A stretch of 40,259 nt of DNA from Deltaproteobacteria bacterium (GCA_007130885.1 SLRQ01000060.1:1-40259), one strand, 5' to 3'. Counted from the first letter of the stretch, positions 8,056-15,572 are shown. Notes: generated by a model from the sequence alone, not told the origin. A program made the numbers and translations.

Positions 8056-9189
8056 TCAGTCTTCCGTAGGCCTCCTGCGCGAGGCCTTCCTCTCTCCCTG
8101 GCGCTTCTTCTCGGCGACTCGCCTGCGCTTGGAGCTAAGCGTCGGGCGGGTGGGCTTTCTTGGAGCCGCGGTCTTGGTGAGGTTCTCCAGCGCCTTGCGC
8201 AACCTCTCGAGGGCGACCTTACGGTTCCGTGCCTGGCTTCGCCGCTCCGATGCGGTAACCGTGACGCCGGTGGCCGGATGGGCCAGGCGGACGGCGCTGG
8301 AAGTCTTATTGCGATGCTGGCCCCCCGGACCACCTGCCACGAAGAAGGTCGTCTTGCACTCTTCAAGCAGAGCTTTGTCCTCCAAGGCGAGCGCCCTGCG
8401 GACCTCCCTTCGTCTGGTAGTGTCGCTCGCAGGGTTGGCGGGGCTTCTGGACGCCACTCGCTTCCTGACGTCCTCCGAGGTCAGCTCTCGAAGAGCGTTG
8501 CGCGCGATCCACCGCGCGCTTCGGACGCCGGGTGCCGTGGTCCGCTTACCCCTCGCCTGATCGCTCGCGCGGGACTGGATCCTCTCGGCTGACTTAATCG
8601 CTGCAGCATTTAGAGCGGCGTTTCTCTTGCCCAACCCGCGCAGAGCCCAGTTTACGGCTTTCTTCACAAAGTTTCGCTCATCGAAAGCGGCACGTTCGAT
8701 GAGCGGAAGCACCCGTAGAAAGTCGGCGTCGGTGGCCTTGTTGTCGTGACAGGCCAGGCTGGCCATGAGCGAGAAGGCTGCTCGCCGAACCCACTCCTCC
8801 TCACGCCCCGACCATTCGATGGCCTTCGTCCAGGCGTGGGGCGTCTTTCTGAAGAGGCTGTTCGTAGCCTGATCACAAAGATCCCAAGAGTCGAAGTCGC
8901 CTGCCCAGGCCTCCATCTGCTCTTCCGTCACCACGGTCGCGTCGTCGATGAGGCAGGCGAGGATGCGGGCCTCGTGGTTCGCGCTGTCCCAGAGGGCCAG
9001 CGCCAGCTCGTGGTCCTTGCCGACACGCCGCGAGATCCTTCTCAGCTCGGCCACTGGGATCCCATAAGCCCTGGCCACGTTGATGCCGTAGCGGGCCATG
9101 CCGGTCCTATTCCGTTCGCTGCCGAGCTCTCGAAGCTCCTTCAGAATGTCCCGCACGTTCGTGGCGGCGGCTTGGTCCGTGCCTGTCAC
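8056..9189 (-). CDS. AlkD-like DNA alkylation repair domain fused to ArfB-like GGQ domain
   Basis: A 377-aa two-domain protein. Residues about 10-240 are a HEAT-like DNA alkylation repair module (COG4912/AlkD type) with the family blocks FDSWDLCDQATNSLF (99-113), EEWVRRAAFSLMASLA (131-146), ERNFVKKAVNWALRGLGKRN (171-190) and ARWIARNAL. Residues about 265-377 form a class I release-factor catalytic domain: VAGGPGGQHRNKTSSAVRL with GGQ at 289-291, GVTVTASERRSQARNRKVAL, then a Lys/Arg-rich tail like that of ArfB/YaeJ, which inserts into the ribosomal mRNA channel. Each half looks intact and the linker (241-262) is short. A GTG start at 9189 follows AAGGAGA by 5 nt. The fusion could couple alkylation damage to ribosome rescue; that is inference. 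Confidence 0.85.
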   Translation of the reverse strand: MTGTDQAAATNVRDILKELRELGSERNRTGMARYGINVARAYGIPVAELRRISRRVGKDHELALALWDSANHEARILACLIDDATVVTEEQMEAWAGDFDSWDLCDQATNSLFRKTPHAWTKAIEWSGREEEWVRRAAFSLMASLACHDNKATDADFLRVLPLIERAAFDERNFVKKAVNWALRGLGKRNAALNAAAIKSAERIQSRASDQARGKRTTAPGVRSARWIARNALRELTSEDVRKRVASRSPANPASDTTRRREVRRALALEDKALLEECKTTFFVAGGPGGQHRNKTSSAVRLAHPATGVTVTASERRSQARNRKVALERLRKALENLTKTAAPRKPTRPTLSSKRRRVAEKKRQGERKASRRRPTED

Positions 9190-9224
9190 GTGATCTCCTT
9201 TTGGACGGCATCTTGGGTTCGTGG

Positions 9225-9282
9225 CCAGTACCTCACCTCGGCGGTGAAGCGCGCTCCCATGACGTAGATGAGGATGCTCGTA
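9225..9282 (-). repeat. Mosaic copy of pieces of two downstream membrane genes
   Basis: Bases 9225-9250 nearly match 13371-13396 (GTACCTCACCTCGGCGGT), inside the gene at 13183. Bases 9248-9282 match 13911-13945 (GCGCGCTCCCATGACGTAGA...), inside the neighbouring gene at 13598. Read on the minus strand the hybrid gives TSILIYVMGARF joined to TAEVRY. It is therefore a fusion fossil of a third paralogue or a recombination scar. It lies just upstream of the fusion-protein GTG. Confidence 0.6.
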
Positions 9283-9400
9283 GGTCAGAATATTCTGTCG
9301 CCGCCTGGCTTCGAAGAGCTGCCGAGGCTCCCGACAGAGGTGTCCCCACAAATATCGCGACCAAAGGCGCAGAAATCAAGACCTTAGGGACTAGACGTGC

Positions 9401-9649
9401 ATGGAAGGGTCTGATCTCTCGGTGTTGCGACACGCCAAGGATCGGAGCCCCGATCTCGCAAGAGAAGGAAGAACAGAGCCTCACGAGGGTATCGTCGTTT
9501 TCATCGAGCACGTGGCTGCTTGCCACGTCATTACCCCACGAGTCACCGGCGAACTCATCAAGAGGCTCTACGGCTCCAGAATGCCGATCGAAGAGAAGTT
9601 AGAGGAGTCGGCGAGACTGCACCGGCCTTTGGCGCGAGAGCTGCTGTGA
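9401..9649 (+). CDS. Hypothetical protein, possibly a 3' gene fragment
   Basis: An 82-codon frame. The first 25 residues look poor, but from GIVVFIEHVAACHVI through GELIKRLYGSRMPIEEKLEE to the stop it has strong third-position GC bias and a plausible helical composition. This suggests the 3' end of a decayed gene. No family is recognised. It converges on the GFVN-repeat gene with 18 bp between. The rest of 9283-9400 holds nothing identifiable. Confidence 0.3.
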   Translation: MEGSDLSVLRHAKDRSPDLAREGRTEPHEGIVVFIEHVAACHVITPRVTGELIKRLYGSRMPIEEKLEESARLHRPLARELL

Positions 9650-9667
9650 AGCTTGACCCCGCGGCCT

Positions 9668-10732
9668 CTAGGATGTGGTCACGCGCAGCGCGAGCTTGAA
9701 GCCGACGAAGATCTCCTGCCGCTCGTTGGGGCTCCAGCCACCGAACTGGAACCACGGCGAGAGCGGCTCGCGGTTGCCGTGAGAGTAGCTCCAGACGACG
9801 GAGGGGCCGGCGACGAGATCGAGGCGGGGAGCTACCCGGAAACCAACGGCCGGGGTCAGGCTGACGAACTGCCTGTTGCCGACTTCGAACGTGGTCGAGG
9901 ACTGGATCTCGGGGTTGAAGTACACGGTGTCGGTGAGGGGGACGACTGAGCCGATCCCCAGACCTGAAGCCGACCGCCGGATCGTGCCGGGGTCGAGCGC
10001 CAGCACGAAGGATGTGTAGATCCAGGGGATTCCGAGCTTGAAGGAGGCGCTCAGGGGGTGGGTCTCGGTGACGGCGAGCTCGAACGCCCTGTAGCCTCCC
10101 TGCCGGACTACCGAGACGAAGCCGAGCGGGAAGCCGCCCTCAATCGACTCGACACTGTTCACGAAGCCGAGCTGCACGCCGCGAAGCGTGCGCGTGGCGT
10201 TTATGAAGCCTACCTGCAAGCCGACGGCGTCCGTGGCCGTGTTCACGAACCCGACGTTGGGACCGAGGGCCGGACCGGAGGTGGTGTTGACGAACCCGAT
10301 CTTCGGACCTCTGAACGAGCCTCCGGTGGAGTTGAGGAAGCCGACCTGCGCGCCGCGGCCGTCGCCGCCGGTGGAGTTGACGAAGCCGACCTGGGGCCCT
10401 CGCCCCTGCCCGCCGGCGATGTTGATGAAGCCGGCCTGGACCCCCGTTACGTCCAGCCCGGCCGTGTTCACGAACCCGACCTGGACACCCTGGAAGGCGC
10501 CCGCGGATGAGTTCACGAAGCCGATGTGTGCGCCGCGATGGCTCCCTCTCCCAATGTTCACGAAGCCTATCAGCGGGATGTCGACTCCGTCGGACACGCT
10601 GTTGATGACGAATGTGTAGACGATTACGGAGTCCTCGGCGCCCGCCTCAGAGTCGGCCGCCCTGGTGAGGCCGGGAGACACGGTTGTGGTCGCTACGAGC
10701 ATGGTGGCCGCGAGGTGGTTCATCCAGCGCAT
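9668..10732 (-). CDS. GFVN-repeat surface/outer-membrane protein (LA_2272-like)
   Basis: A 354-aa exported protein. A signal peptide (MRWMNHLAATMLVATTTVSP..TRAADS) precedes about ten tandem units of mostly 15 residues, each starting GFVN or GFIN and ending in a Gly-x-x-(V/I/A/L), e.g. GFVNSTGGDGRGAQV, between residues about 55 and 205. This pattern matches surface repeat proteins of the LA_2272 type. The C-terminal 140 residues read as alternating beta strands (FELAVTETHPLSASFKLGI, LDLVAGPSVVWSYSHG) ending in IFVGFKLALRVTTS, as expected of an outer-membrane barrel. ATG 10732 is chosen because GAGGAG lies 6 nt upstream; upstream codons are not signal-peptide-like. Function unknown. Confidence 0.8.
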   Translation of the reverse strand: MRWMNHLAATMLVATTTVSPGLTRAADSEAGAEDSVIVYTFVINSVSDGVDIPLIGFVNIGRGSHRGAHIGFVNSSAGAFQGVQVGFVNTAGLDVTGVQAGFINIAGGQGRGPQVGFVNSTGGDGRGAQVGFLNSTGGSFRGPKIGFVNTTSGPALGPNVGFVNTATDAVGLQVGFINATRTLRGVQLGFVNSVESIEGGFPLGFVSVVRQGGYRAFELAVTETHPLSASFKLGIPWIYTSFVLALDPGTIRRSASGLGIGSVVPLTDTVYFNPEIQSSTTFEVGNRQFVSLTPAVGFRVAPRLDLVAGPSVVWSYSHGNREPLSPWFQFGGWSPNERQEIFVGFKLALRVTTS

Positions 10733-10861
10733 GTTCTTCTCCTCGATTCCCGGGTTGTTCCCGGGGAAACCTAGCTGAGCGCGGGGTGGCAACGGTCAGT
10801 ACAGACAAGAGTCTGCCTGGATGCTCTCGCCTCACAAGGCGCCTGAAAGGATCGCACCACT

Positions 10862-10990
10862 ATGACAAGCACAAAATACGCAATCGGTACAATGCTTATT
10901 GCAGCTTCACTGCTTTTCGCCGCATGCGAGAACGGGGATAACGAAGACATAGACCCGATCTGTGGCGATAATGTAATTACCCCTTCCTAA
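10862..10990 (+). pseudogene. Truncated lipoprotein with CGDNVI motif
   Basis: A 42-codon frame starts after AAAGGA with a good lipoprotein signal (KYAIGTMLIAASLLFAAC; lipobox FAAC at residues 19-22), then an acidic stretch and PICGDNVITPS, then TAA. Immediately after the stop, in the same frame, ICDGTDLGGE follows. This is the second half of the CGxGVI..G.ECDGTDLGG motif common in secreted proteins of Myxococcota. A mutation has therefore inserted a stop in a longer gene that also loses frame by about 11080. No further domain can be recovered from 11080 to 11370. Confidence 0.65.
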
Positions 10991-11371
10991 ATATGCGACG
11001 GCACGGACCTGGGCGGCGAGGAACCGCGCGACCTACCCAGAGAATCCGACCGCGGCAGACTGCGATCCTTGATACTAGGTGGCTCGGCCCGGGGGAGGGA
11101 AGCACGATCTCGGGGACCATCTCGAGATCGCATCCTCTGGTGAACCGGGCCCGATAACCATAGGAGTGCGGCAACCTCGGTTGCCGCAAGTCCCTGCTCG
11201 AAGACGGCAGCGGCACGGCCTTTCCGGGAAAGTACAAGAGTCTCTTTCTTGCGAGTACCGGCACCAAGAAGGAGAGCCTGCAAGGGTTGTCGGGCGCGCA
11301 GCAGGTCCCTTCGGCCTCGGGGTTCTAGGGGCCGAAGGTTTTATCGCAAGGCGCCATAGAACAATGCGTCT

Positions 11372-11466
11372 GGGCTTGCAGCCAGCGGCGGCCAATTGCT
11401 TCCGCAGGACGGCGTTTTCAGCCTGGAGGTAGGCGAGCGCACTCTGCTGGTGCCGGTTGAGCTAGC
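11372..11466 (-). pseudogene. Integrase-core transposase, N-terminal fragment
   Basis: The minus strand gives LNRHQQSALAYLQAENAVLR followed by KQLAAAGCKPR, the coiled-coil-like N-terminus typical of the same rve-type transposase found at 14347 (INAVLREQLAAAGYKPRLTD). The similarity ends abruptly after KPR. It marks another decayed insertion of the element. Confidence 0.55.
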
Positions 11467-11514
11467 CGGCAGCGGCGCAGCGCATCGCCCGCCTTCTGGG
11501 CTGGCGTCTCGCGT

Positions 11515-12594
11515 CTAGTCAGCCTCGAGCATCTTGTAGAAACACCGAATGGGTTGACCGTCCAAGTCGCGGTAGAGGTGAAGGCTGCCGCCCTGGCATG
11601 CGCCGAAGGAGTCGCACGATGCGCAGGTGCCACGGCGCGTCCATGCTCGGTCGCGCAGGGCCTGATAGCGGGTTTGCCAAACGTCCTTGAATCGGTCGGT
11701 GTGGATGTCACCCTGAACGAAGCAATCCGGTAACTCGGGGCAAGCGCCGATGCGGCCGTCACAGAGGATTCCGCCGACCGTCAGTCCGGCGCGGCACAGG
11801 TACTTGAATGGGCGCACCGTGCCCTCGTAGGAAGGTCCGAGGTAACACTCCTCCCCGAACTCAGGTTTGGGTAGCAAGCCATCAGCGCGGCCCGCTTTGA
11901 CGAACTCCAGAATCGCGCGAATGTCGGCTGCGTCGGGGATCAGGTCCTCGGTGCCCGCGGCCCGGCCGATGGGTATGACAGGGGCCAGGCGCCACTCGGC
12001 GACCTTCATGCCGGCGATGTGCTCCCGCAGCTTGTGCAGGTTAGGCACAGCGGGCTTTACAATCGTGGAGATGATCTCCAATCGCCGCTTGTAGCCGGCT
12101 TTGCGAAGGTTGGTGATGGCTTGCTCCACCCTCCTGGCGGTGCCTTTGCCTCGAAGGGTGTCGTTCAGCTCGGGAGGGGCATCGAAGCTGATGGAAATGG
12201 CGCCAATGCGGCTTGCCGCGAGCTTCCTGGCTGCCTCGCGGTCGAGAAGTCCTCCATTGGTCACCATTCCGTACGGGAAGCCCAGCGTATCCGCCTCGGC
12301 GATGATGTCGAAGAAGCCCGGCTTGAGAAGCGGCTCGCCACCGGTAATGGCGAGCATGACTTCCTTGGGTGGGAAATCCTCGGCAATCTGATGAAGGACT
12401 CGAATCCATCCCGAGCTTTCCATCTCGCGATTCGACCACGAGGGCGAACATCCGCTGCCGCAGTAGGTGCAGCTCAGGTTGCACTTCCTCGTGACCTCCA
12501 GAAACAGGTAGCGGAGTGGATGGTGCTTCGCCAGATGCGCAAACTTCCGTGCAGCTCTGTGCTGCTCGAACGAATGGCGCACGGCTCGGAGCAT
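11515..12594 (-). CDS. Radical SAM/SPASM enzyme of a putative lipoprotein-modification system
   Basis: A 359-aa radical SAM protein. The cluster-binding CxxxCxxC is CNLSCTYC at residues 38-45, followed by the GGEPLLKPGF (GGE) motif, the SISFDAPPELNDTLRG strand and the EIISTIVKP segment of the TIM-like barrel. The C-terminal third is SPASM-like: CRAGLTVGGILCDGRIGAC, then CASCDSFGACQGG and a final Cys, enough to bind auxiliary Fe-S clusters. Such enzymes modify ribosomal peptides or proteins. Nine bases upstream lies the gene for a small Cys-rich lipoprotein. The architecture recalls the rSAM/lipoprotein system (TIGR04133/TIGR04134 concept), recalled from family knowledge and not checked. ATG 12594 has only a weak ribosome binding site, consistent with translation following the lipoprotein. 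Confidence 0.85.
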   Translation of the reverse strand: MLRAVRHSFEQHRAARKFAHLAKHHPLRYLFLEVTRKCNLSCTYCGSGCSPSWSNREMESSGWIRVLHQIAEDFPPKEVMLAITGGEPLLKPGFFDIIAEADTLGFPYGMVTNGGLLDREAARKLAASRIGAISISFDAPPELNDTLRGKGTARRVEQAITNLRKAGYKRRLEIISTIVKPAVPNLHKLREHIAGMKVAEWRLAPVIPIGRAAGTEDLIPDAADIRAILEFVKAGRADGLLPKPEFGEECYLGPSYEGTVRPFKYLCRAGLTVGGILCDGRIGACPELPDCFVQGDIHTDRFKDVWQTRYQALRDRAWTRRGTCASCDSFGACQGGSLHLYRDLDGQPIRCFYKMLEAD

Positions 12595-12603
12595 GACGAC
12601 TGC

Positions 12604-12861
12604 CTACTGTCGCTCCACACAAGTGGGCCACGTTACGCCGCACGCCTCGTCGATGACGTGATCCTTGTCGCAGAACCAGTCAGCGCCGTGCTCGTCGATG
12701 CAGTCCTGGTCGGTCTGACAAGGCGGCGGTCCGTAGTACGCCTTTGACTTACAGTCATCAGCATCGCCGCAAGAGACGGGGACCAGCATCGCTAGACCCA
12801 ACCCCAATATACCTGCGGCCCTAAGCGCGAGCTTCTTGAGCCCACTCGTCGTTGCCTTCAT
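12604..12861 (-). CDS. Small Cys-rich lipoprotein, putative radical SAM substrate
   Basis: An 85-aa predicted exported lipoprotein. The signal peptide spans residues 1-30 (KKLALRAAGILGLGLAMLVP) with a somewhat atypical lipobox PVSC at 28-31. The mature part has six more Cys: DDCKSKAYYGPPPCQTDQDC, then WFC, EAC and PTC. The YGPPP core is reminiscent of the Tyr-Gly-Pro-rich conserved site in lipoproteins paired with radical SAM enzymes. It is the first gene of the pair, preceded by GGAG 8 nt from the ATG and a sigma-54-type promoter. Which residues might be modified is unknown. An alternative is a plain disulfide-rich lipoprotein. Confidence 0.7.
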   Translation of the reverse strand: MKATTSGLKKLALRAAGILGLGLAMLVPVSCGDADDCKSKAYYGPPPCQTDQDCIDEHGADWFCDKDHVIDEACGVTWPTCVERQ

Positions 12862-12910
12862 TGGTCACTCCAATGAATTGGTCATTCAGTCGATGGCACC
12901 GAAAGAAAAT

Positions 12911-12926
12911 AGCACGCATCGTGCCA
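12911..12926 (-). promoter_or_regulatory. Sigma-54 (-24/-12) promoter for the lipoprotein/radical SAM pair
   Basis: Read on the minus strand, TGGCACGATGCGTGCT matches the sigma-54 consensus TGGCAC-N5-TTGC(A/T) at every position of the -24 box and all but one of the -12 box, with correct spacing. The predicted start near 12900 leaves a leader of about 40 nt before ATG 12861. Two near-identical words, ATTGGTCACT and ATTGGTCATT, sit in that leader. The remainder of the 320-bp gap up to 13182 shows nothing recognisable. Confidence 0.5.
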
Positions 12927-13182
12927 GGAGCATATTTCAATTGTTCTCGGGGGTTGCCGAAGGTTAGAGCCTCGAACAGCGGAGGCGCCGGCCGAGCGGC
13001 ATGACGCGGATGTCGCACTTGCCGTCAGAAAGTCCGGGCCGGCGACCGATTTCAAGGCTCGAGAGGGACATCCGAACGGCTTTCGGCAGAATCTGAACGG
13101 TTTGACTCATCACTCCGGCAGGTGTGTGCTCGACCACCTAGGCTGTTCCGAGAGTTTGCGCCGACGATCGGGCACAACGCGT

Positions 13183-13584
13183 TCAATATAGGAAGATACC
13201 CATCAGCACGACGCCCAAGCCAAAGACCCCTGCGCCTATGTCTATGAGCACTATGTCGCGTCCTCTATCCCTTGCGAGCATTCGGGCAACCCAGCGGTGA
13301 AAGCGCTGATAGTCCAGTATCAGCGTTACTGCCTTCATTGCCGTCAGGGAGACGAGGATCGTCAGCACCAGCGAGTACCTCACCTCGGCGGTAAAGTGCA
13401 TGTACCAGGTCAGGGCGATCAGCCCCAAACCACCGAGCGCTGCTCCCAGGACCCAACGTGGTCGCTCCTTACCATAGGTTTTCGCGATGAAGGACTTTTC
13501 GTCCCAGGGCAATAGATGCATGTAGACTGGCTTCAACAGGGCGACCGAGCCAAAGATGAGTGCAAGAGCTTTGAAATAGTTCAT
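13183..13584 (-). CDS. Four-helix integral membrane protein, paralogue A
   Basis: A 133-aa membrane protein with four predicted helices: FKALALIFGSVALLKPVYMH, WVLGAALGGLGLIALTWYMH, SLVLTILVSLTAMKAVTLIL and IDIGAGVFGLGVVLMGIFLY. A conserved cytoplasmic-looking loop, WDEKSFIAKTYGKERPRW, corresponds to RFQEIEKKAYLGEKRPWW in the next gene, so the two are paralogues. No named family is recognised. ATG 13584 was chosen where the hydrophobic N-terminus starts; an earlier start would add 29 shadow residues. It lies 13 bp after paralogue B and is surely co-transcribed. Confidence 0.7.
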   Translation of the reverse strand: MNYFKALALIFGSVALLKPVYMHLLPWDEKSFIAKTYGKERPRWVLGAALGGLGLIALTWYMHFTAEVRYSLVLTILVSLTAMKAVTLILDYQRFHRWVARMLARDRGRDIVLIDIGAGVFGLGVVLMGIFLY

Positions 13585-13597
13585 CGAATCTCTCGGG

Positions 13598-13996
13598 CTA
13601 GATGAAGTAGGCGAGCGCCAAAAAGACAGGAACCAGCGTGGCTCTAGCGATGGCGATCCTACGCCACGCAAGATCTCCTTCTATCGAAGTAACTCGCTCC
13701 TTCCCCTTCTCGTTCAGGATGACGAGTCCCAGCTTCAAGGTGGCGACGATGGGAATCACTACCATCAGAATCCACGCCGCCCAGTTTCTCTCGTCCGACA
13801 TGATAAAGCCCGCTAGCGCCGTGAGATAGGTCGCTGCGAAGGCGGCGAGGCCAACCTGGAACCACCAGGGCCGTTTTTCGCCCAAATAGGCCTTCTTCTC
13901 GATCTCTTGGAAGCGCGCTCCCATGACGTAGATGAGGATGCTCGTAGCCAGGACAGCGACGGCGAGGATCAGTGCGAAGATTCTTGGCAACAGCAT
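13598..13996 (-). CDS. Four-helix integral membrane protein, paralogue B
   Basis: A 132-aa membrane protein with helices FALILAVAVLATSILIYVMG, VGLAAFAATYLTALAGFIMS, AAWILMVVIPIVATLKLGLV and ARATLVPVFLALAYFI. The EKKAYLGEKRPWW loop aligns with paralogue A. AAGGAG 9 nt before ATG 13996 fixes the start; the frame is open further upstream only because it continues the fossil nucleotidyltransferase frame. It is the first gene of a two-gene unit. Function unknown; a paired membrane complex is possible. Confidence 0.7.
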   Translation of the reverse strand: MLLPRIFALILAVAVLATSILIYVMGARFQEIEKKAYLGEKRPWWFQVGLAAFAATYLTALAGFIMSDERNWAAWILMVVIPIVATLKLGLVILNEKGKERVTSIEGDLAWRRIAIARATLVPVFLALAYFI

Positions 13997-14077
13997 CTGT
14001 GGTGACTCCTTCATGGAAAAAACGACGGCGATGTGGCCGCCAAGTAGTCCGATTCCAATGGTCGACGCCGACTCCAT

Positions 14078-14350
14078 CGGGCGTTCCCGGGGGGCCCACA
14101 GGCGTGCGAGCCCACCCTCGATGAACTCTCGTGTCTCTTGCTCATCGTAGTCGTACCCGTGCTCTCATTCCAAGCCGAGCACCGCGTCGGAGCCACTCGC
14201 CGGGACGACGATGACGAGATCGAGGTCGGTCGTCAGCCGCGGCTGGACGCGCGCGATGATAACAGCGCCGCCGACGAGAGCGCAGGGCCGGCCCCAAGCA
14301 TGGACGAACCCGGCAAGCCGGACCACGGCTTCGACCAGTGACTCGTTCAT
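14078..14350 (-). pseudogene. Nucleotidyltransferase (AbiEii-like) fragment with nonsense codon
   Basis: The minus strand reads MNESLVEAVVRLAGFVHAWG, then CALVGGAVIIARVQPRLTTDLDLVI. This is the GG..(D)xD nucleotidyltransferase core of AbiEii/DUF1814-like proteins, with TTDLDLVI supplying the catalytic aspartates. A TGA follows LGLE, and the same frame continues EHGYDYDEQETREFIEGG and LARLWAPRERP, the next block of that family. The rest is replaced by paralogue B. A point nonsense plus 3' loss makes it a pseudogene. Confidence 0.65.
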
Positions 14351-14592
14351 GATGGTGCCGCCCCGCCCCGCCTGCGACGGTTGGAGCTCCCATCGTAGTC
14401 AGCGGCCACGAGCCGAGGAATACTCTTCGCAACTAGAGCAAGCCTCGGGCGCTGCTTGTCGGTGAGGCGAGGTTTGTAGCCAGCGGCGGCCAATTGCTCC
14501 CGCAGGACAGCGTTTATTTCGGTCTGAACGTAGGCGAGAGCCGGTGTGGGCGGCTGAGTTCTCTGTTGCCGAGAATTCTTCCCCAGCAGCAT
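14347..14592 (-). pseudogene. Integrase-core transposase, N-terminal remnant with deletion
   Basis: The 81-codon minus frame reads INAVLREQLAAAGYKPRLTD, KQRPRLALVAKSI, then LVAADYDGSSNRRRRG. This is the N-terminus of the rve-type transposase seen at 4158 and 11372, with the segment between the coiled coil and the AADYDGS linker shortened. It breaks off into the nucleotidyltransferase fossil. It is the longest N-terminal copy in the window. Confidence 0.65.
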
Positions 14593-14607
14593 GGTGGGTC
14601 AGATGAC

Positions 14608-15510
14608 TCAATGCTCTTCGCCCCTGTGAATAGGGTGTCCCCCGTACTCATGACGCAGCATGGCCACTACCTTCGCCGTTACGTTTCGGCGATCCCGGTA
14701 TGCATAGAAGGCCATCTCGGACTCGGTGATGACCGGAGCCCAGATCTCCTTCTCCAATGCATGCTCGATAGCCCAACGAACCTCGCGGGTATCCTCGACG
14801 TAGCCGCTCAATGGATCGGTGTCGGGATTCGAACGAAAAGCTCTCTCCGCGAGCTCGATCAGCCATCCTCGGATGACCGAGCCATGGGCCCAGTTATGGA
14901 ATACGGCCGGAAGATCGAACTGATACTCTCCGCTTTCGAGAAGAGCTACTCCCTCCGCGATTGCCTGAACCATTCCGAACTCAATCGCGTTGTGTATGAG
15001 CTTCGCGAAGTGGCCTGCTCCCGGACCGCCTACGTGAGCGGTCCCTTCGGCTACCGAAAGGTCTCGAAGGAGCGATTCGACCACATGGTAGGCGTCTTTG
15101 GCGCCGCCCACCATGAAGCACGCTCCATTGCGGGCGCCCTCCACACCCCCGCTGGTCCCGATGTCCAGGTAGCGGATGCCTCGCTCCTCTGCCGCGATAG
15201 CTCGACGCCTGGAATCGCGCCAATGCGAGTTCCCACCGTCCGCGAGGATATCGCCTAGATCTAGCAACTCGACGATCTCCTCCACAGCCTTCTCCGTGAT
15301 GTCACCGTGCGGGACATACAAGAGCACGAAACGTGGCGGTGAGAGACGTTCAACTAGGGCTTTTATCGACTCGGCGGCTTCTACTCCGCTGTCCTCCAGC
15401 TTCGGCGTTACGCCCGCAACATCGAAGCCGACGACAGAGTGGCCGCGGGCCATGGCCTGAAGGGCGATGCCGCTTCCCATTCTACCCATTCCAACGATTC
15501 CGAATCGCAT
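14608..15510 (-). CDS. gnd: 6-phosphogluconate dehydrogenase (decarboxylating), short form
   Basis: A 300-aa short-form (GndA-like) 6-phosphogluconate dehydrogenase, which oxidises 6-phosphogluconate to ribulose 5-phosphate and CO2 and is usually NAD-linked. It begins MRFGIVGMGRMGSGIA (dinucleotide-binding GxGxxG), with ADGGNSHWRDS and the substrate signature IGTSGGVEGARNGACFMVGG. The catalytic AKLIHNAIEFGMVQAIAEG carries the conserved Lys and His-Asn. The helical C-terminus ends in KVVAMLRHEYGGHPI. The start at 15510 is chosen because GAGGAG lies 8 nt upstream. It is the last gene of a five-gene minus-strand redox cluster, 62 bp after the flavoprotein gene. Confidence 0.9.
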   Translation of the reverse strand: MRFGIVGMGRMGSGIALQAMARGHSVVGFDVAGVTPKLEDSGVEAAESIKALVERLSPPRFVLLYVPHGDITEKAVEEIVELLDLGDILADGGNSHWRDSRRRAIAAEERGIRYLDIGTSGGVEGARNGACFMVGGAKDAYHVVESLLRDLSVAEGTAHVGGPGAGHFAKLIHNAIEFGMVQAIAEGVALLESGEYQFDLPAVFHNWAHGSVIRGWLIELAERAFRSNPDTDPLSGYVEDTREVRWAIEHALEKEIWAPVITESEMAFYAYRDRRNVTAKVVAMLRHEYGGHPIHRGEEH

Positions 15511-15572
15511 CAGCCTGTCTCCTCGAGCACCACCATGCATTCATGTTTGGATCACACACCCACAGCAGCCGT

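Noticed and set aside
9900..10580. 45-bp periodicity suggesting a tandem repeat or CRISPR-like array
   Set aside because: The period reflects 15-residue GFVN protein repeats in one continuous frame; there are no identical repeats with unrelated spacers.
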